From Caulobacter sp. X (lineage in GTDB: Bacteria; Pseudomonadota; Alphaproteobacteria; Caulobacterales; Caulobacteraceae), in the NCBI RefSeq assembly GCF_002742635.1, contig NZ_PEGF01000001.1:868001-932000 (forward strand): 64,000 nt of DNA, given 5' to 3'. Numbering within the stretch: the first letter of the stretch is position 1; each line of letters opens with the position of its first letter. The translations under genes and the position numbers were made by a program. Under the pieces are notes generated by a model that saw only the letters and a program-made list of their open reading frames with translations, was not told where the DNA came from and did not search any database. Shown here in pieces: positions 37,470 to 45,644 of the stretch.

Positions 37470-37709
37470 ATGGTGACCGTTCTCCGCGCGGAAGGCTTCC
37501 GGATCATGATCTTCGCCAACGACCATGAGCCTGCCCACGTCCACGTGTTTGGCGACGGCGAGGCCAAGATCAATCTGTTGGGATCGGACGAACATGTCGA
37601 TTTAGTCTGGGCCGTGGGCCTAAGCCGCGCCGACATCCGGCGAGCGGTCGCCGTTGTCGAAGCCAACCGCGAGACTCTGCTCACGCGCTGGAGGGAAATC
37701 CATGGCTGA
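37470..37709 (+). CDS. DUF4160 protein (first of DUF4160/DUF2442 pair)
   Basis: A 79-aa protein: TVLRAEGFRIMIFANDHEPAHVHVFGDGEAKINLLG is the DUF4160 signature (HxPxHVHV). Start at ATG 37470, 27 bases after the dprA stop. It overlaps the DUF2442 gene by eight bases, so the two are translationally coupled. DUF4160-DUF2442 pairs recur across bacteria and have been suggested as toxin-antitoxin-like modules; biochemical activity is not established to my knowledge. Confidence 0.88.
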   Translation: MVTVLRAEGFRIMIFANDHEPAHVHVFGDGEAKINLLGSDEHVDLVWAVGLSRADIRRAVAVVEANRETLLTRWREIHG

Positions 37710-38103
37710 ACTCACGGACAGCGCGATCGACGCCGCTCTGGAACGCGGCCGCCAAGCCCAGGACAGGGAGCCGCGCGCCCGCGCCGCGCGCTACGATCCC
37801 GCGACCCGCACCATAGCCGTCGAGCTTACGAGCGGCGCCGCCTTCACCTTCCCCACCGCTCTCGTGGAAAGCCTCGCGAACGCTGATCCCGCCCAAATCG
37901 GCGAGATCACGGTCTTGGGCTCGGGCTACGGACTGCATTGGGAAGCCCTTGATCTGGATCTGACCGTACCCGGACTTCTGGCCGACATCTTCGCGACCCG
38001 TTCCCATCTCGCTCAGACGGCTGGTCGCTCCACGTCACCCGCCAAAGCGGCGGCCGCTCGCGCCAATGGCGCCCGCGGCGGTCGCCCAAGGAAAACGGCC
38101 TAG
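37702..38103 (+). CDS. DUF2442 protein (second of the pair)
   Basis: A 133-aa protein. The DUF2442 region spans residues ~25-95 (AARYDPATRTIAVELTSGAAFTFPTALVESLANADPAQIGEITVLGSGYGLHWEALDLDLTVPGLLADIF); the GxGYGLHWExLDxDL motif is diagnostic. It has an extra N-terminal helix and a basic C-terminal tail (SPAKAAAARANGARGGRPRKTA) typical of longer DUF2442 members, possibly DNA- or RNA-binding. The stop lies inside a CTAG shared with the convergent gene. Confidence 0.9.
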   Translation: MAELTDSAIDAALERGRQAQDREPRARAARYDPATRTIAVELTSGAAFTFPTALVESLANADPAQIGEITVLGSGYGLHWEALDLDLTVPGLLADIFATRSHLAQTAGRSTSPAKAAAARANGARGGRPRKTA

Positions 38104-38885
38104 CCCCCGCGCCGCGCGCCCTTGGCGAACAGCAGGTCCGACCACCGCCAATGGCCGCCGCCCAGGGCGAAACGGGCCCCGCCGGGGCCGTCGTTCAGCG
38201 AGATGAGCACCAGCCCGCGCATCGGCTCGGCGCGGCAGGCGGCGGGGGCGAAAGCGACCTCCATCATGATCATCTCGCGCAGTCCCGAGAGGCCGTCGCC
38301 CTCCTCGCCGTCGGTGCGGACCCAGTCGCCGCTCCAGACCAGCGGCGCGCGGCCCGCGCTCACGGTGGCGGCGTGGGCGCGCATCAGGGAGGCCCGGGCG
38401 CGGGGGTTCTTGCGCAGACCTTCCTGCAGCAGCCGGACCATGTCGCAGCCGGCGCCGCCGCCACCGCCGCCCGCGCCTGATCCGGCCGTCGCCGCGCCCA
38501 TCAGCTCGGCCTCTCCCAGACCCATCACCCGGCTGGGGGCGGGTTTCGAGCTCGCAGGCAGGGGCGTCACGTCCTTCGGGATCGGGGCCTTTGTCGCGCG
38601 CAGGGGCGAGCGCGGCGCGGCCCGGGCGGTGTCTTTGGGTTTCTCAGGCGAAGGCGGCTTCTTCGGCGCCTTTACCGGCGACTTGGGCGCCTCGTGCGGC
38701 GCGGGCGGCGGAGGCGGCGGAGGCGGGGGCGGCGGCGGGTCGACCAGGGAGACCAGCACCGACGGCGGCTCGGGCGGAGCGGGCGTGACATGGGCCGCCA
38801 GCAGCACCGCCACCGCCGCCGCGTGCGCGGCCAGGCTCACGACCAGCGCCGCGCCCTTCCCGCCCCGTCTTTTCCACCGCGCCAT
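38100..38885 (-). CDS. TonB-like inner-membrane protein with poly-proline periplasmic spacer
   Basis: 261 aa from ATG 38885. One N-terminal membrane anchor, residues 13-30 (VVSLAAHAAAVAVLLAAHV, the SLxxHxxxV pattern of TonB), followed by a run of twelve prolines and a Pro/Lys-rich linker (KSPVKAPKKPPSPEKPKD). A small C-terminal domain has a Gly6 run and GCDMVRLLQEGLRKNPRARASLM. The C-terminus does not look like a TonB domain. It could span the periplasm; function unknown. Three in-window TonB receptors make a TonB-system link tempting, but the C-terminus argues against it. Confidence 0.75.
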   Translation of the reverse strand: MARWKRRGGKGAALVVSLAAHAAAVAVLLAAHVTPAPPEPPSVLVSLVDPPPPPPPPPPPPAPHEAPKSPVKAPKKPPSPEKPKDTARAAPRSPLRATKAPIPKDVTPLPASSKPAPSRVMGLGEAELMGAATAGSGAGGGGGGAGCDMVRLLQEGLRKNPRARASLMRAHAATVSAGRAPLVWSGDWVRTDGEEGDGLSGLREMIMMEVAFAPAACRAEPMRGLVLISLNDGPGGARFALGGGHWRWSDLLFAKGARRGG

Positions 38886-39023
38886 CTGCTCGCCACGCCA
38901 CGGGCCGAAGCGCCGGCCCGAGCGTCTGTGGACCATGGCTACGCGTCAGGAAGTGGGCGAATGGTTCAGCTTGTCACAAGCCCGCGCACAACCGAAGATC
39001 GAGTTCCGAGTGGAGACGCGATC

Positions 39024-39614
39024 GTGGATTTTCCGACAAAGTTGGCCTGGCTGCTGCTGCTGGCGGCGCCCCCAGCGGCCTTGGCGCTGCAGGCGGCGAT
39101 CGATTGGGGACCAGCGCGGCTTGAGCGGGCCCTCGCCAAGCCGCTCTCCCTGTCGGCCGGCGCCGTCCTGGGCGTCGTGATCCTGGCGAGCTTCGCCGGC
39201 GTCCGGTTCGTGTCGCTGACCGCCAATCTCTGGGCGCTAGGCGCGGCCTATTTCGCCTATTGCCTGCTTGTCTTCGGGATAGGCCGCCTGCCCCTGGGCG
39301 TCATGCTGAGGAACACCGCCGTGACCATCGGCGTCCTGCCCATCGCCTTCGGCTATTTCCTGGGCACGGTGGGACTGTTGGGCATCATGTTCGCCATCGG
39401 CGCTTACGCGGCGCCGTCTAAGGAAACGCGTCTGGCAAACAACCTCGTCTGCATACGGATCGAAGGCGACGGTCCCAGCGGCGGCTACGAACTGCACATC
39501 CATCGTGAATGGCCGCTCGCGCCCGCGCTGCATCGCCAGGTGAAAGTGATCGCGGCGAAGAACGAATATTATGGCCCGCGAGACTGCGAGGCCTTGCGCG
39601 GAATGACGCTCTAG
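39024..39614 (+). CDS. Membrane protein of unknown function with C-terminal soluble domain
   Basis: 196 aa from GTG 39024 (GGAG at about 39012-39015). About four hydrophobic segments lie in residues 5-130 (LAWLLLLAAPPAALALQA, AGAVLGVVILASFAG, LWALGAAYFAYCLLVFGIG, VTIGVLPIAFGYFLGTVGLLGIMFAIGAY), and a ~60-residue tail has GGYELHIHREWPLAP. An ATG at 38961 would add 21 residues, but those codons have low third-position GC, so I prefer the GTG. The stop shares CTAG with the convergent small gene. Confidence 0.75.
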   Translation: MDFPTKLAWLLLLAAPPAALALQAAIDWGPARLERALAKPLSLSAGAVLGVVILASFAGVRFVSLTANLWALGAAYFAYCLLVFGIGRLPLGVMLRNTAVTIGVLPIAFGYFLGTVGLLGIMFAIGAYAAPSKETRLANNLVCIRIEGDGPSGGYELHIHREWPLAPALHRQVKVIAAKNEYYGPRDCEALRGMTL

Positions 39615-39808
39615 ACGCTGAGGTCGACCAGCAGCCCCGTCCCGGCGGCCGGCGCGGCGCGCACGGCTTCCTTCAGCCGATCGGCGATCTCCGCGCGTTC
39701 GGCGTTCGAGGTCACGGGCTTGATCGGGCGGATCGGCGAGACATAGGCCTCGGTGGCGATCCTGTTGACGGTCAGGTCCATCGGCGAGCAGTCACAAAAC
39801 CAGGCCAT
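39611..39808 (-). CDS. Small conserved-looking protein of unknown function
   Basis: 65 aa, or 56 aa from the in-frame ATG at 39781 (MDLTVNRIATEAYVSPIRPI). Third codon positions are almost all G/C from that point, as in true neighbours, so I accept it as coding. No membrane segment or known domain; a helical middle (AERAEIADRLKEAVRAAPA). The last codons LLVDLSV end in a TAG inside a CTAG shared with the convergent membrane gene. Confidence 0.7.
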   Translation of the reverse strand: MAWFCDCSPMDLTVNRIATEAYVSPIRPIKPVTSNAERAEIADRLKEAVRAAPAAGTGLLVDLSV

Positions 39809-39878
39809 AAAACTCGCACAAGCGTCTTAACAAGCGGCTACCAGCGCCCCAAAGCAGGGCCGTTCGGCAGAGCCCGCG

Positions 39879-39907
39879 TTGACAGACCCCTAAGCGGGCC
39901 CCACTTT
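39879..39907 (+). promoter_or_regulatory. Possible sigma-73 promoter of topA
   Basis: A perfect TTGACA (39879-39884) lies 72 bases before the topA ATG. The -10 after 17 bases, CACTTT, is weak. TTGACA is rare in this GC-rich DNA, which supports the call. Confidence 0.4.
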
Positions 39908-39955
39908 CCCCGGCGCTCGCCTCCCAGGCGATCCGCCTTACAGCCCAGAGTCATA

Positions 39956-42631
39956 ATGAACGTCGTCGTCGTCGAGAGCCCGGCCAAGGCCAAGACCATC
40001 AACAAGTACCTCGGGTCCGACTACACGGTTCTCGCTTCCTACGGTCACATCCGCGACCTGCCGTCCAAGGACGGTTCGGTGGAGCCCGACAACGACTTCG
40101 CCATGAGCTGGGAAGTCGACGCCAAGGCCTCCAAGCGCGTCAGCGACATCGTCGAGGCCATGAAGAAGGCCGACCGCCTGATTCTGGCCACCGACCCGGA
40201 TCGCGAAGGCGAAGCGATCAGCTGGCACGTGCTGGAAGTGCTGAACAAGAAGAAGGCGCTGAAGGACAAGTCGGTCCAGCGCGTCACCTTCAACGCCATC
40301 ACCAAGACCGCCGTCACGGAGGCCATGAAGGCCCCGCGCGACCTCGACATGGAGCTGGTCGAGGCGTACCTCGCCCGCCGCGCCCTGGACTACCTCGTCG
40401 GCTTCACCCTTTCGCCGGTGCTGTGGCGCAAGCTGCCGGGCAGCCGCTCGGCCGGCCGCGTACAGTCGGTGGCCCTGCGCCTGGTCGTCGACCGCGAGAT
40501 CGAGATCGAGCGCTTCAAGACCCAGGAATACTGGACCGTCGAGGCCGACGTCTCGGCCGGCTCGGACCCGTTCCTGGCCCGTCTGGTCAAGCACGACGGC
40601 AAGAAGCTCACCAAGTTCGACCTCGGCAACGAGACCTCGGCCCTGGCCGCCAAGGCCGCCGTGCAGGCCGCCACGTTCAAGGTCGAGGCCGTCGAGAAGA
40701 AGCCCGGCAAGCGCTCGCCCGCCCCGCCGTTCACCACCTCGACCCTGCAGCAGGAAGCCGCCCGCAAGCTGGGCTTCAGCGCCCAGCGCACCATGCAGGC
40801 CGCCCAGAAGCTGTACGAAGGCGTCGACATTGGCGGCGAGACCGTGGGTCTCATCACCTACATGCGGACCGACGGCGTCTCGATGGCGCCCGAAGCCATC
40901 ACCGAAGCCCGCGACGTGATCGGCAAGGTCTATGGCGCCGACTACGTCCCCGACGCGCCGCGCCTCTACAAGTCCAAGGCCAAGAACGCCCAGGAGGCCC
41001 ACGAGGCCATCCGTCCGACCAGCCTGAACCGCAATCCCGGCTCCCTGCGCCTGGAGCCGGAACTGGGCCGCCTGTACGAGCTGATCTGGAAGCGCACCAT
41101 CGCCTCGCAGATGGAGAGCGCCCGCATCGAGCGCACGACGGTCGACCTGGAGAGCGCCGACGGCAAGACCGGCCTGCGCGCCACCGGCCAGGTCGTGCAG
41201 TTCCCCGGCTACCTCGCCGTCTACGAGGAAGGCCGCGACGACGAGGGCGACGAGGACAGCGCCCGCCTGCCCGCCATCACCGAGGGCTCGGCCGCCCAGG
41301 TGCGCGAAGCCCGCGCCGACCAGCACTTCACCGAACCGCCGCCGCGCTATTCGGAAGCCAGCCTCGTCAAGAAGATGGAAGAGCTGGGCATCGGCCGCCC
41401 GTCGACCTACGCCTCGGTGCTGGGCGTGCTGCGCGACCGCGAATATGTCCGCATGGAGAAGCAGCGCTTCATCCCCGAGGACAAGGGCCGCCTGGTCACG
41501 GCGTTCCTGGAGCAGTTCTTCAAGCGCTATGTCGAGTACGACTTCACGGCCGCTCTGGAAGAGCAGCTCGACCTCGTCTCGGACGGCAAGCTCGATTGGA
41601 AGCAGTTCCTCCGCGACTTCTGGAAGGACTTCCACGCCGCCGTCGGCGAAATCGCCGAGCTGCGCACGACCAATGTCCTAGACGCCCTGAACGAGGCCCT
41701 GGGCCCGCACATCTTCCCCGACAAGGGCGACGGCTCCAACCCGCGCCTGTGCCCGACCTGCGGCACGGGGCAGCTCTCTTTGAAGACAGGCAAGTTCGGC
41801 GCCTTCATCGGCTGCTCGAACTATCCGGAATGCCGCTACACGCGCCAGCTGGGCGTCTCCGAAGGCGACGGCGAGGCCGAGAGCGCCGACAAGGAGCTGG
41901 GCGTCAATCCTGCCACCGGCCGCGCTGTGTGGCTGAAGAACGGCCGCTTCGGTCCCTATGTCGAGGAGCTGGCCGCCGAGGGCGACAAGCCCAAGCGCTC
42001 GTCCCTGCCCAAGGGCTGGATCGCCTCGGCCATGGATCTCGAGAAGGCCCTGCGCCTGCTGTCCCTGCCGCGCGAAGTCGGCAAGCACCCTGATGACGGC
42101 AAGGTCATCACCGCGGGCCTGGGACGCTTTGGACCGTTCGTGTTGCACGACGGCACCTACGCCAATCTGGAGAACGCCGACGAGGTGTTCGACGTGGGCC
42201 TAAACCGCGCCGTCGCCATCCTGGCCGACAAGCGCGCCGGCGGCGGACGTCCGCAGCGCGCGGCCGCGGCGGCTCTGGCCGAGCTCGGCAATCACCCCGA
42301 GGATGGCAAACCGATCCGCGTGCTGTCGGGCCGCTTTGGCCCCTACATCAAGCACGGCGACACCAACGCCAACGTGCCCAAGGGCAAGGATCCGGCGGCG
42401 ATCACCCTGGAAGAGGCGCTGGCCTTGATCGCCGAACGCGCGGCCAAGGGCGGCGGCAAAAAGCCGGCCAAGAAGGCCGCCGCGCCGAAGAAGGCGGCGA
42501 CCAAGGCGGAAGGCGACAAGCCGGCGAAGAAGACCGCCGCGAAGAAACCCGCCGCCAAGAAGGCCGCGCCGAAGGCCAAGGCGGCGGCCGCCGCCGACGA
42601 CGGCGCCGCGCCGTGGGACGACGAGGCCTGA
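39956..42631 (+). CDS. topA: DNA topoisomerase I
   Basis: An 891-aa type IA enzyme. N-terminal TOPRIM (VVVVESPAKAKTINKYLG, ATDPDREGEAISWH), catalytic Y302 in GLITYMRTDGVSM, and HEAIRPTSL. One four-cysteine zinc ribbon (CPTCGTGQLSLKTGKFGAFIGCSNYPEC) lies near 600. Three further repeats, GRFGPYV, GRFGPFV and GRFGPYIKHGD (Toprim_Crpt type), and a Lys/Ala-rich histone-H1-like tail (KKPAKKAAAPKKAATKAE) finish the protein. It relaxes negative supercoils. Start ATG 39956 begins directly at the TOPRIM. Confidence 0.97.
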   Translation: MNVVVVESPAKAKTINKYLGSDYTVLASYGHIRDLPSKDGSVEPDNDFAMSWEVDAKASKRVSDIVEAMKKADRLILATDPDREGEAISWHVLEVLNKKKALKDKSVQRVTFNAITKTAVTEAMKAPRDLDMELVEAYLARRALDYLVGFTLSPVLWRKLPGSRSAGRVQSVALRLVVDREIEIERFKTQEYWTVEADVSAGSDPFLARLVKHDGKKLTKFDLGNETSALAAKAAVQAATFKVEAVEKKPGKRSPAPPFTTSTLQQEAARKLGFSAQRTMQAAQKLYEGVDIGGETVGLITYMRTDGVSMAPEAITEARDVIGKVYGADYVPDAPRLYKSKAKNAQEAHEAIRPTSLNRNPGSLRLEPELGRLYELIWKRTIASQMESARIERTTVDLESADGKTGLRATGQVVQFPGYLAVYEEGRDDEGDEDSARLPAITEGSAAQVREARADQHFTEPPPRYSEASLVKKMEELGIGRPSTYASVLGVLRDREYVRMEKQRFIPEDKGRLVTAFLEQFFKRYVEYDFTAALEEQLDLVSDGKLDWKQFLRDFWKDFHAAVGEIAELRTTNVLDALNEALGPHIFPDKGDGSNPRLCPTCGTGQLSLKTGKFGAFIGCSNYPECRYTRQLGVSEGDGEAESADKELGVNPATGRAVWLKNGRFGPYVEELAAEGDKPKRSSLPKGWIASAMDLEKALRLLSLPREVGKHPDDGKVITAGLGRFGPFVLHDGTYANLENADEVFDVGLNRAVAILADKRAGGGRPQRAAAAALAELGNHPEDGKPIRVLSGRFGPYIKHGDTNANVPKGKDPAAITLEEALALIAERAAKGGGKKPAKKAAAPKKAATKAEGDKPAKKTAAKKPAAKKAAPKAKAAAAADDGAAPWDDEA

Positions 42632-42669
42632 GCCTGTTCAGCCGGGTCGGACGAGAGTAGATTGCGCGC

Positions 42670-43041
42670 ATGACGACGCTGGAACGTCCCCTGCCGCTGA
42701 ACGTCGTGCTGACGGCGCTGGTCCTGTGCTGCGTCGGCGGCTTCGCCTTCGGCCTGACCAACGCGATGAAGATCGATCGCGGCGGCGCGACCACCTCGAC
42801 CCAGCCTCTGGCCGAGGTTTCGGGCGTTCCGGTCAAGGACGCCGCGCCCGCCCTCGCCTACGAGCCGCCGCCCGTCGAGGCGCCCAAGCCCAAGGCCGTC
42901 GAGGTCGAAACCACCGAGCAGGAAGCCCCCGCGCCGGTGATCGAGGCCCCGCCCGCGACGCCGGCGCCGACCCAGCCGACCGCGGCGACCACCAAGCCGG
43001 CCGAGCCTCAGGTGCCGAAGTCGATCGAGGATCTGTACTAG
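42670..43041 (+). CDS. Single-TM protein with Pro/Glu/Ala-rich tail
   Basis: A 123-aa protein: transmembrane helix at residues ~10-30 (NVVLTALVLCCVGGFAFGL), then an extracytoplasmic low-complexity region rich in Pro, Glu, Val and Thr (YEPPPVEAPKPKAVEVETTEQEAPAPVIEAP) ending KSIEDLY. No domain. Between topA and rnr, 38 bases after topA, so probably cotranscribed with it. Function unknown. Confidence 0.75.
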   Translation: MTTLERPLPLNVVLTALVLCCVGGFAFGLTNAMKIDRGGATTSTQPLAEVSGVPVKDAAPALAYEPPPVEAPKPKAVEVETTEQEAPAPVIEAPPATPAPTQPTAATTKPAEPQVPKSIEDLY

Positions 43042-43047
43042 GCGCGA

Positions 43048-43179
43048 GCGCCCCCTCCGTCTCGTCGCTGCGCGCCGATCCACCTCCCCCGTTACACGGG
43101 TGAGGATGACATCCCTCCTCCCTCGCGAAGCGGGAGAGGTGTCGCGATACGGCTACGCGTAGTGACGGAGGGGGCGCAA
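43048..43179. repeat. Intergenic palindromic repeat, copy B (rearranged)
   Basis: GCGCCCCCTCCGTC (near 43049) is inverted as GACGGAGGGGGCGC (ending near 43177), enclosing CCACCTCCCCCGTTACACGGGTGAGGAT and a CCTCCCTCGC-GCGGGAGAGG hairpin plus TGTCGCG. Same building blocks as copies A and C in a different order. Lies just before rnr. Confidence 0.7.
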
Positions 43180-43230
43180 CATCCCCAACCTCGCGTTTCC
43201 CTAAGTCCGCCGAACGCGTTAAGGCAGGGC

Positions 43231-45513
43231 ATGGCCAAACTTCGCCCGCCCAAGACTTTCAAGCCCAAGCCCGCCGCCGGCCTGCCCGATCGTGAGACGC
43301 TGCTGGCGTTTCTGCGCGACGCCGGCGAGACCGGAAAGGCCGACATCGCCCGGCACTTCGGGCTGAAGGGCGCCGATCGCCGGGCCCTGCGCGAGATGAT
43401 CCGCGAGCTGGAAGCGCAAGGCGCGCTGGCCAAGCGCGGCCGTAAAGGCTTCGCGGAAGCCGGCTCCCTGCCCCCCGTCGGCGTGGCCGACGTGGTCGAG
43501 CGTGACGGCGACGGCGAGCTCTACGTCAAACTGACCAAGTCCGACGACGACGTCCCCAACGTGCGCCTCGCGCCCGGCAAGGGTGAGGCCGCCGGCGGCG
43601 CGCCGGGGCTGGGTGATCGCCTCTTGGTCCGCTTCGAGCGGCTGGAGACCGGCGAGTTCGAGGCTCGCCTGATCAAGAAGCTGGGCCAGAGCGCCCACAA
43701 GATCCTGGGGGTGATCCGCAAGCACCGCCGCGAGGTCCGCGTCGAGCCGGTCGACCGCAAGTCCAAGGAAAGCCTGGTCCTCGATCCCAGCGTCGCCCAC
43801 GAGTACAAGGACGGCGACCTCGTCGTCGCCCAGGTCGGCACGCATAGCGGCCGCTACGGCCCCAAGCCTGGCAAGGTGCTGGAGGTGGTCGGGACCGAGA
43901 ACGATCCCCGCGCCGCCTCGCTGATCGCCATCCACAGCCACGGCATCCCGACCGGCTTCTCCGAAGAGGCCGAGCGCGAAGCCAAGGCCGCCGTCGAGCC
44001 GACGCTGTCGGGGCGTGACGACCTGCGCGACCTGCCGTTCGTGACCATCGACCCGGTGGACGCCCGCGACCACGACGACGCCGTCTACGCCCATCCCGAT
44101 CCGGACGCGACGAACGTTGGCGGCTGGGTGGTCTGGGTCGCCATCGCCGACGTCGCGGCCTATGTCCGCCCGGGCTCGGCCCTGGACCGCGACGCCCGCG
44201 AGAAGGGCAACAGCGTCTACTTCCCCGACCGGGTCGAGCCGATGCTGCCCGAGACCCTGTCCAACGGCCTATGCTCGCTCCGCGAGGGCGAGAACCGCGC
44301 CACCCTGGCGGTGCGGATGGTGTTCGACAAGTCCGGCCGCAAGAAGGGCCACAAGTTCGTGCGCGGCCTGATGCGCTCGGCCGCCAAGCTCTCCTACGAG
44401 CAGGCCCAGGCCGCGATCGACGGCCAGCCCGACGACAAGACCGGCCCGCTGCTGGACCCGATCCTTAAGCCCCTGTGGGCAGCTTATCACACGATGAAGA
44501 TCGGCCGCGAGGCCCGCTCGCCCCTGGCCATCGAGAGCGACGAGCGGCGGATCATCATCCGCGAGGGCGAGATCGCCTCGATCACCAAACGCGCGAGCCT
44601 TGAGGCCCACAAGCTGATCGAGGAGATGATGGTGCAGGCCAATGTCTGCGCCGCCGAGAGCCTGGAAGCCAAGCGCTCGCCCCTGATCTACCGGGTGCAC
44701 GACACGCCCAGCCTGGAGAAGGTGCAGAACCTCGCCGACTTCCTGCAGACCCTGGAGATCCGCTGGAACAAGGGCGAGGCGCCGCAGACCTCGCGGTTCA
44801 ACAAGCTGCTGGACGAGACGCGCGAGAGCCCGAACGCGGCGATCATCAACGAGGTGGTCCTGCGCACCCAGATGCAGGCCCACTATAGCAGCGAGAACAT
44901 TGGCCACTTCGGCCTGAACCTGGCCAAGTACGCCCACTTCACCAGCCCGATCCGCCGCTACGCCGACCTGATCGTGCACCGGGGCCTGATCCGCGCCCTA
45001 GGCCTGGGGACCGATGGTCTGACGGACCAGGACATCGCCCAGATCAAGGACACGGCCGAAGTCATCACCCACGCCGAGCGACGGGCCATGGCCGCCGAGC
45101 GCGACGCCACCGACCGCTACATCGCCGCCTTCCTGGCCGATCGCGTCGGCGCGACGTTCGAGGGCCGGATCACCGGCGTCACCCGCTTTGGCCTGTTCAT
45201 CAAGCTGGCCGACACCGGCGCCGATGGCCTGGTGCCAGTCTCCAGCCTGGGCCAGGAGTTCTTCGTCCACGACGACAAGATGCACGCCCTGGTCGGGGAA
45301 CGGACCGGCAAGCGTTGGCCGCTGGGCCTCTCCGTCGAGGTCAAGCTGGTCGAGGCCACGCCCGTCACCGGCGGCCTGCTGTTCGAAATGCTCAGCGACC
45401 CGCTGCCGCCCGATCCGAAGGCGCCGCGTCCCCGGCTCGGGGCTCGGCGGCAGGCGGCGGTGAAGCCGCGCGGCGGGTTGCCCAAGGGCGTGCGGCGCGG
45501 GAAGCGGCGGTAG
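43231..45513 (+). CDS. rnr: Ribonuclease R
   Basis: A 760-aa exoribonuclease. N-terminal winged helix (RETLLAFLRDAGETGKADIARHFGLKGADRRALREMIRELEAQGAL), OB-type cold-shock domains, then the RNB catalytic core with DPVDARDHDDAVYA (metal-binding Asp cluster), GNSVYFPDRVEPMLPETLSNGLCSL, HFTSPIRRYADLIVHRGL, and a C-terminal S1 domain (FEGRITGVTRFGLFIKLADTGADGLVPV). It degrades structured RNA 3' to 5'. ATG 43231 has AAGGCAGGG upstream. Basic tail GGLPKGVRRGKRR. Confidence 0.97.
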   Translation: MAKLRPPKTFKPKPAAGLPDRETLLAFLRDAGETGKADIARHFGLKGADRRALREMIRELEAQGALAKRGRKGFAEAGSLPPVGVADVVERDGDGELYVKLTKSDDDVPNVRLAPGKGEAAGGAPGLGDRLLVRFERLETGEFEARLIKKLGQSAHKILGVIRKHRREVRVEPVDRKSKESLVLDPSVAHEYKDGDLVVAQVGTHSGRYGPKPGKVLEVVGTENDPRAASLIAIHSHGIPTGFSEEAEREAKAAVEPTLSGRDDLRDLPFVTIDPVDARDHDDAVYAHPDPDATNVGGWVVWVAIADVAAYVRPGSALDRDAREKGNSVYFPDRVEPMLPETLSNGLCSLREGENRATLAVRMVFDKSGRKKGHKFVRGLMRSAAKLSYEQAQAAIDGQPDDKTGPLLDPILKPLWAAYHTMKIGREARSPLAIESDERRIIIREGEIASITKRASLEAHKLIEEMMVQANVCAAESLEAKRSPLIYRVHDTPSLEKVQNLADFLQTLEIRWNKGEAPQTSRFNKLLDETRESPNAAIINEVVLRTQMQAHYSSENIGHFGLNLAKYAHFTSPIRRYADLIVHRGLIRALGLGTDGLTDQDIAQIKDTAEVITHAERRAMAAERDATDRYIAAFLADRVGATFEGRITGVTRFGLFIKLADTGADGLVPVSSLGQEFFVHDDKMHALVGERTGKRWPLGLSVEVKLVEATPVTGGLLFEMLSDPLPPDPKAPRPRLGARRQAAVKPRGGLPKGVRRGKRR

Positions 45514-45526
45514 CGATTGATCAGAT

Positions 45527-45644
45527 GCTCCCCCGCGATGCGGGGGAGCTGTCGCGCAGCGACTGAGGGGGCAAGCTGGGCGAACACCGCGTTAGCCCCC
45601 TCCGGCCCTCTGGGCCACCTCCCCCGCATCGCGGGGGAGGATCT
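45527..45644. repeat. Intergenic palindromic repeat, copy C
   Basis: Terminal hairpin CTCCCCCGC-GCGGGGGAG at the start, then CTGTCGCGCAGCGACTGAGGGGGC, a variable centre, GCCCCCTCCGGCCCTCTGGGCC and a second terminal hairpin, CCTCCCCCGC-GCGGGGGAGG, ending GGATCT. It fills the whole gap between the convergent rnr and esterase genes, so it may serve as their terminator. Confidence 0.8.

Noticed and set aside
38694..38760. GGC-rich tandem tract as a DNA repeat element
   Set aside because: It encodes the poly-proline run of the minus-strand gene and is explained by that coding function.
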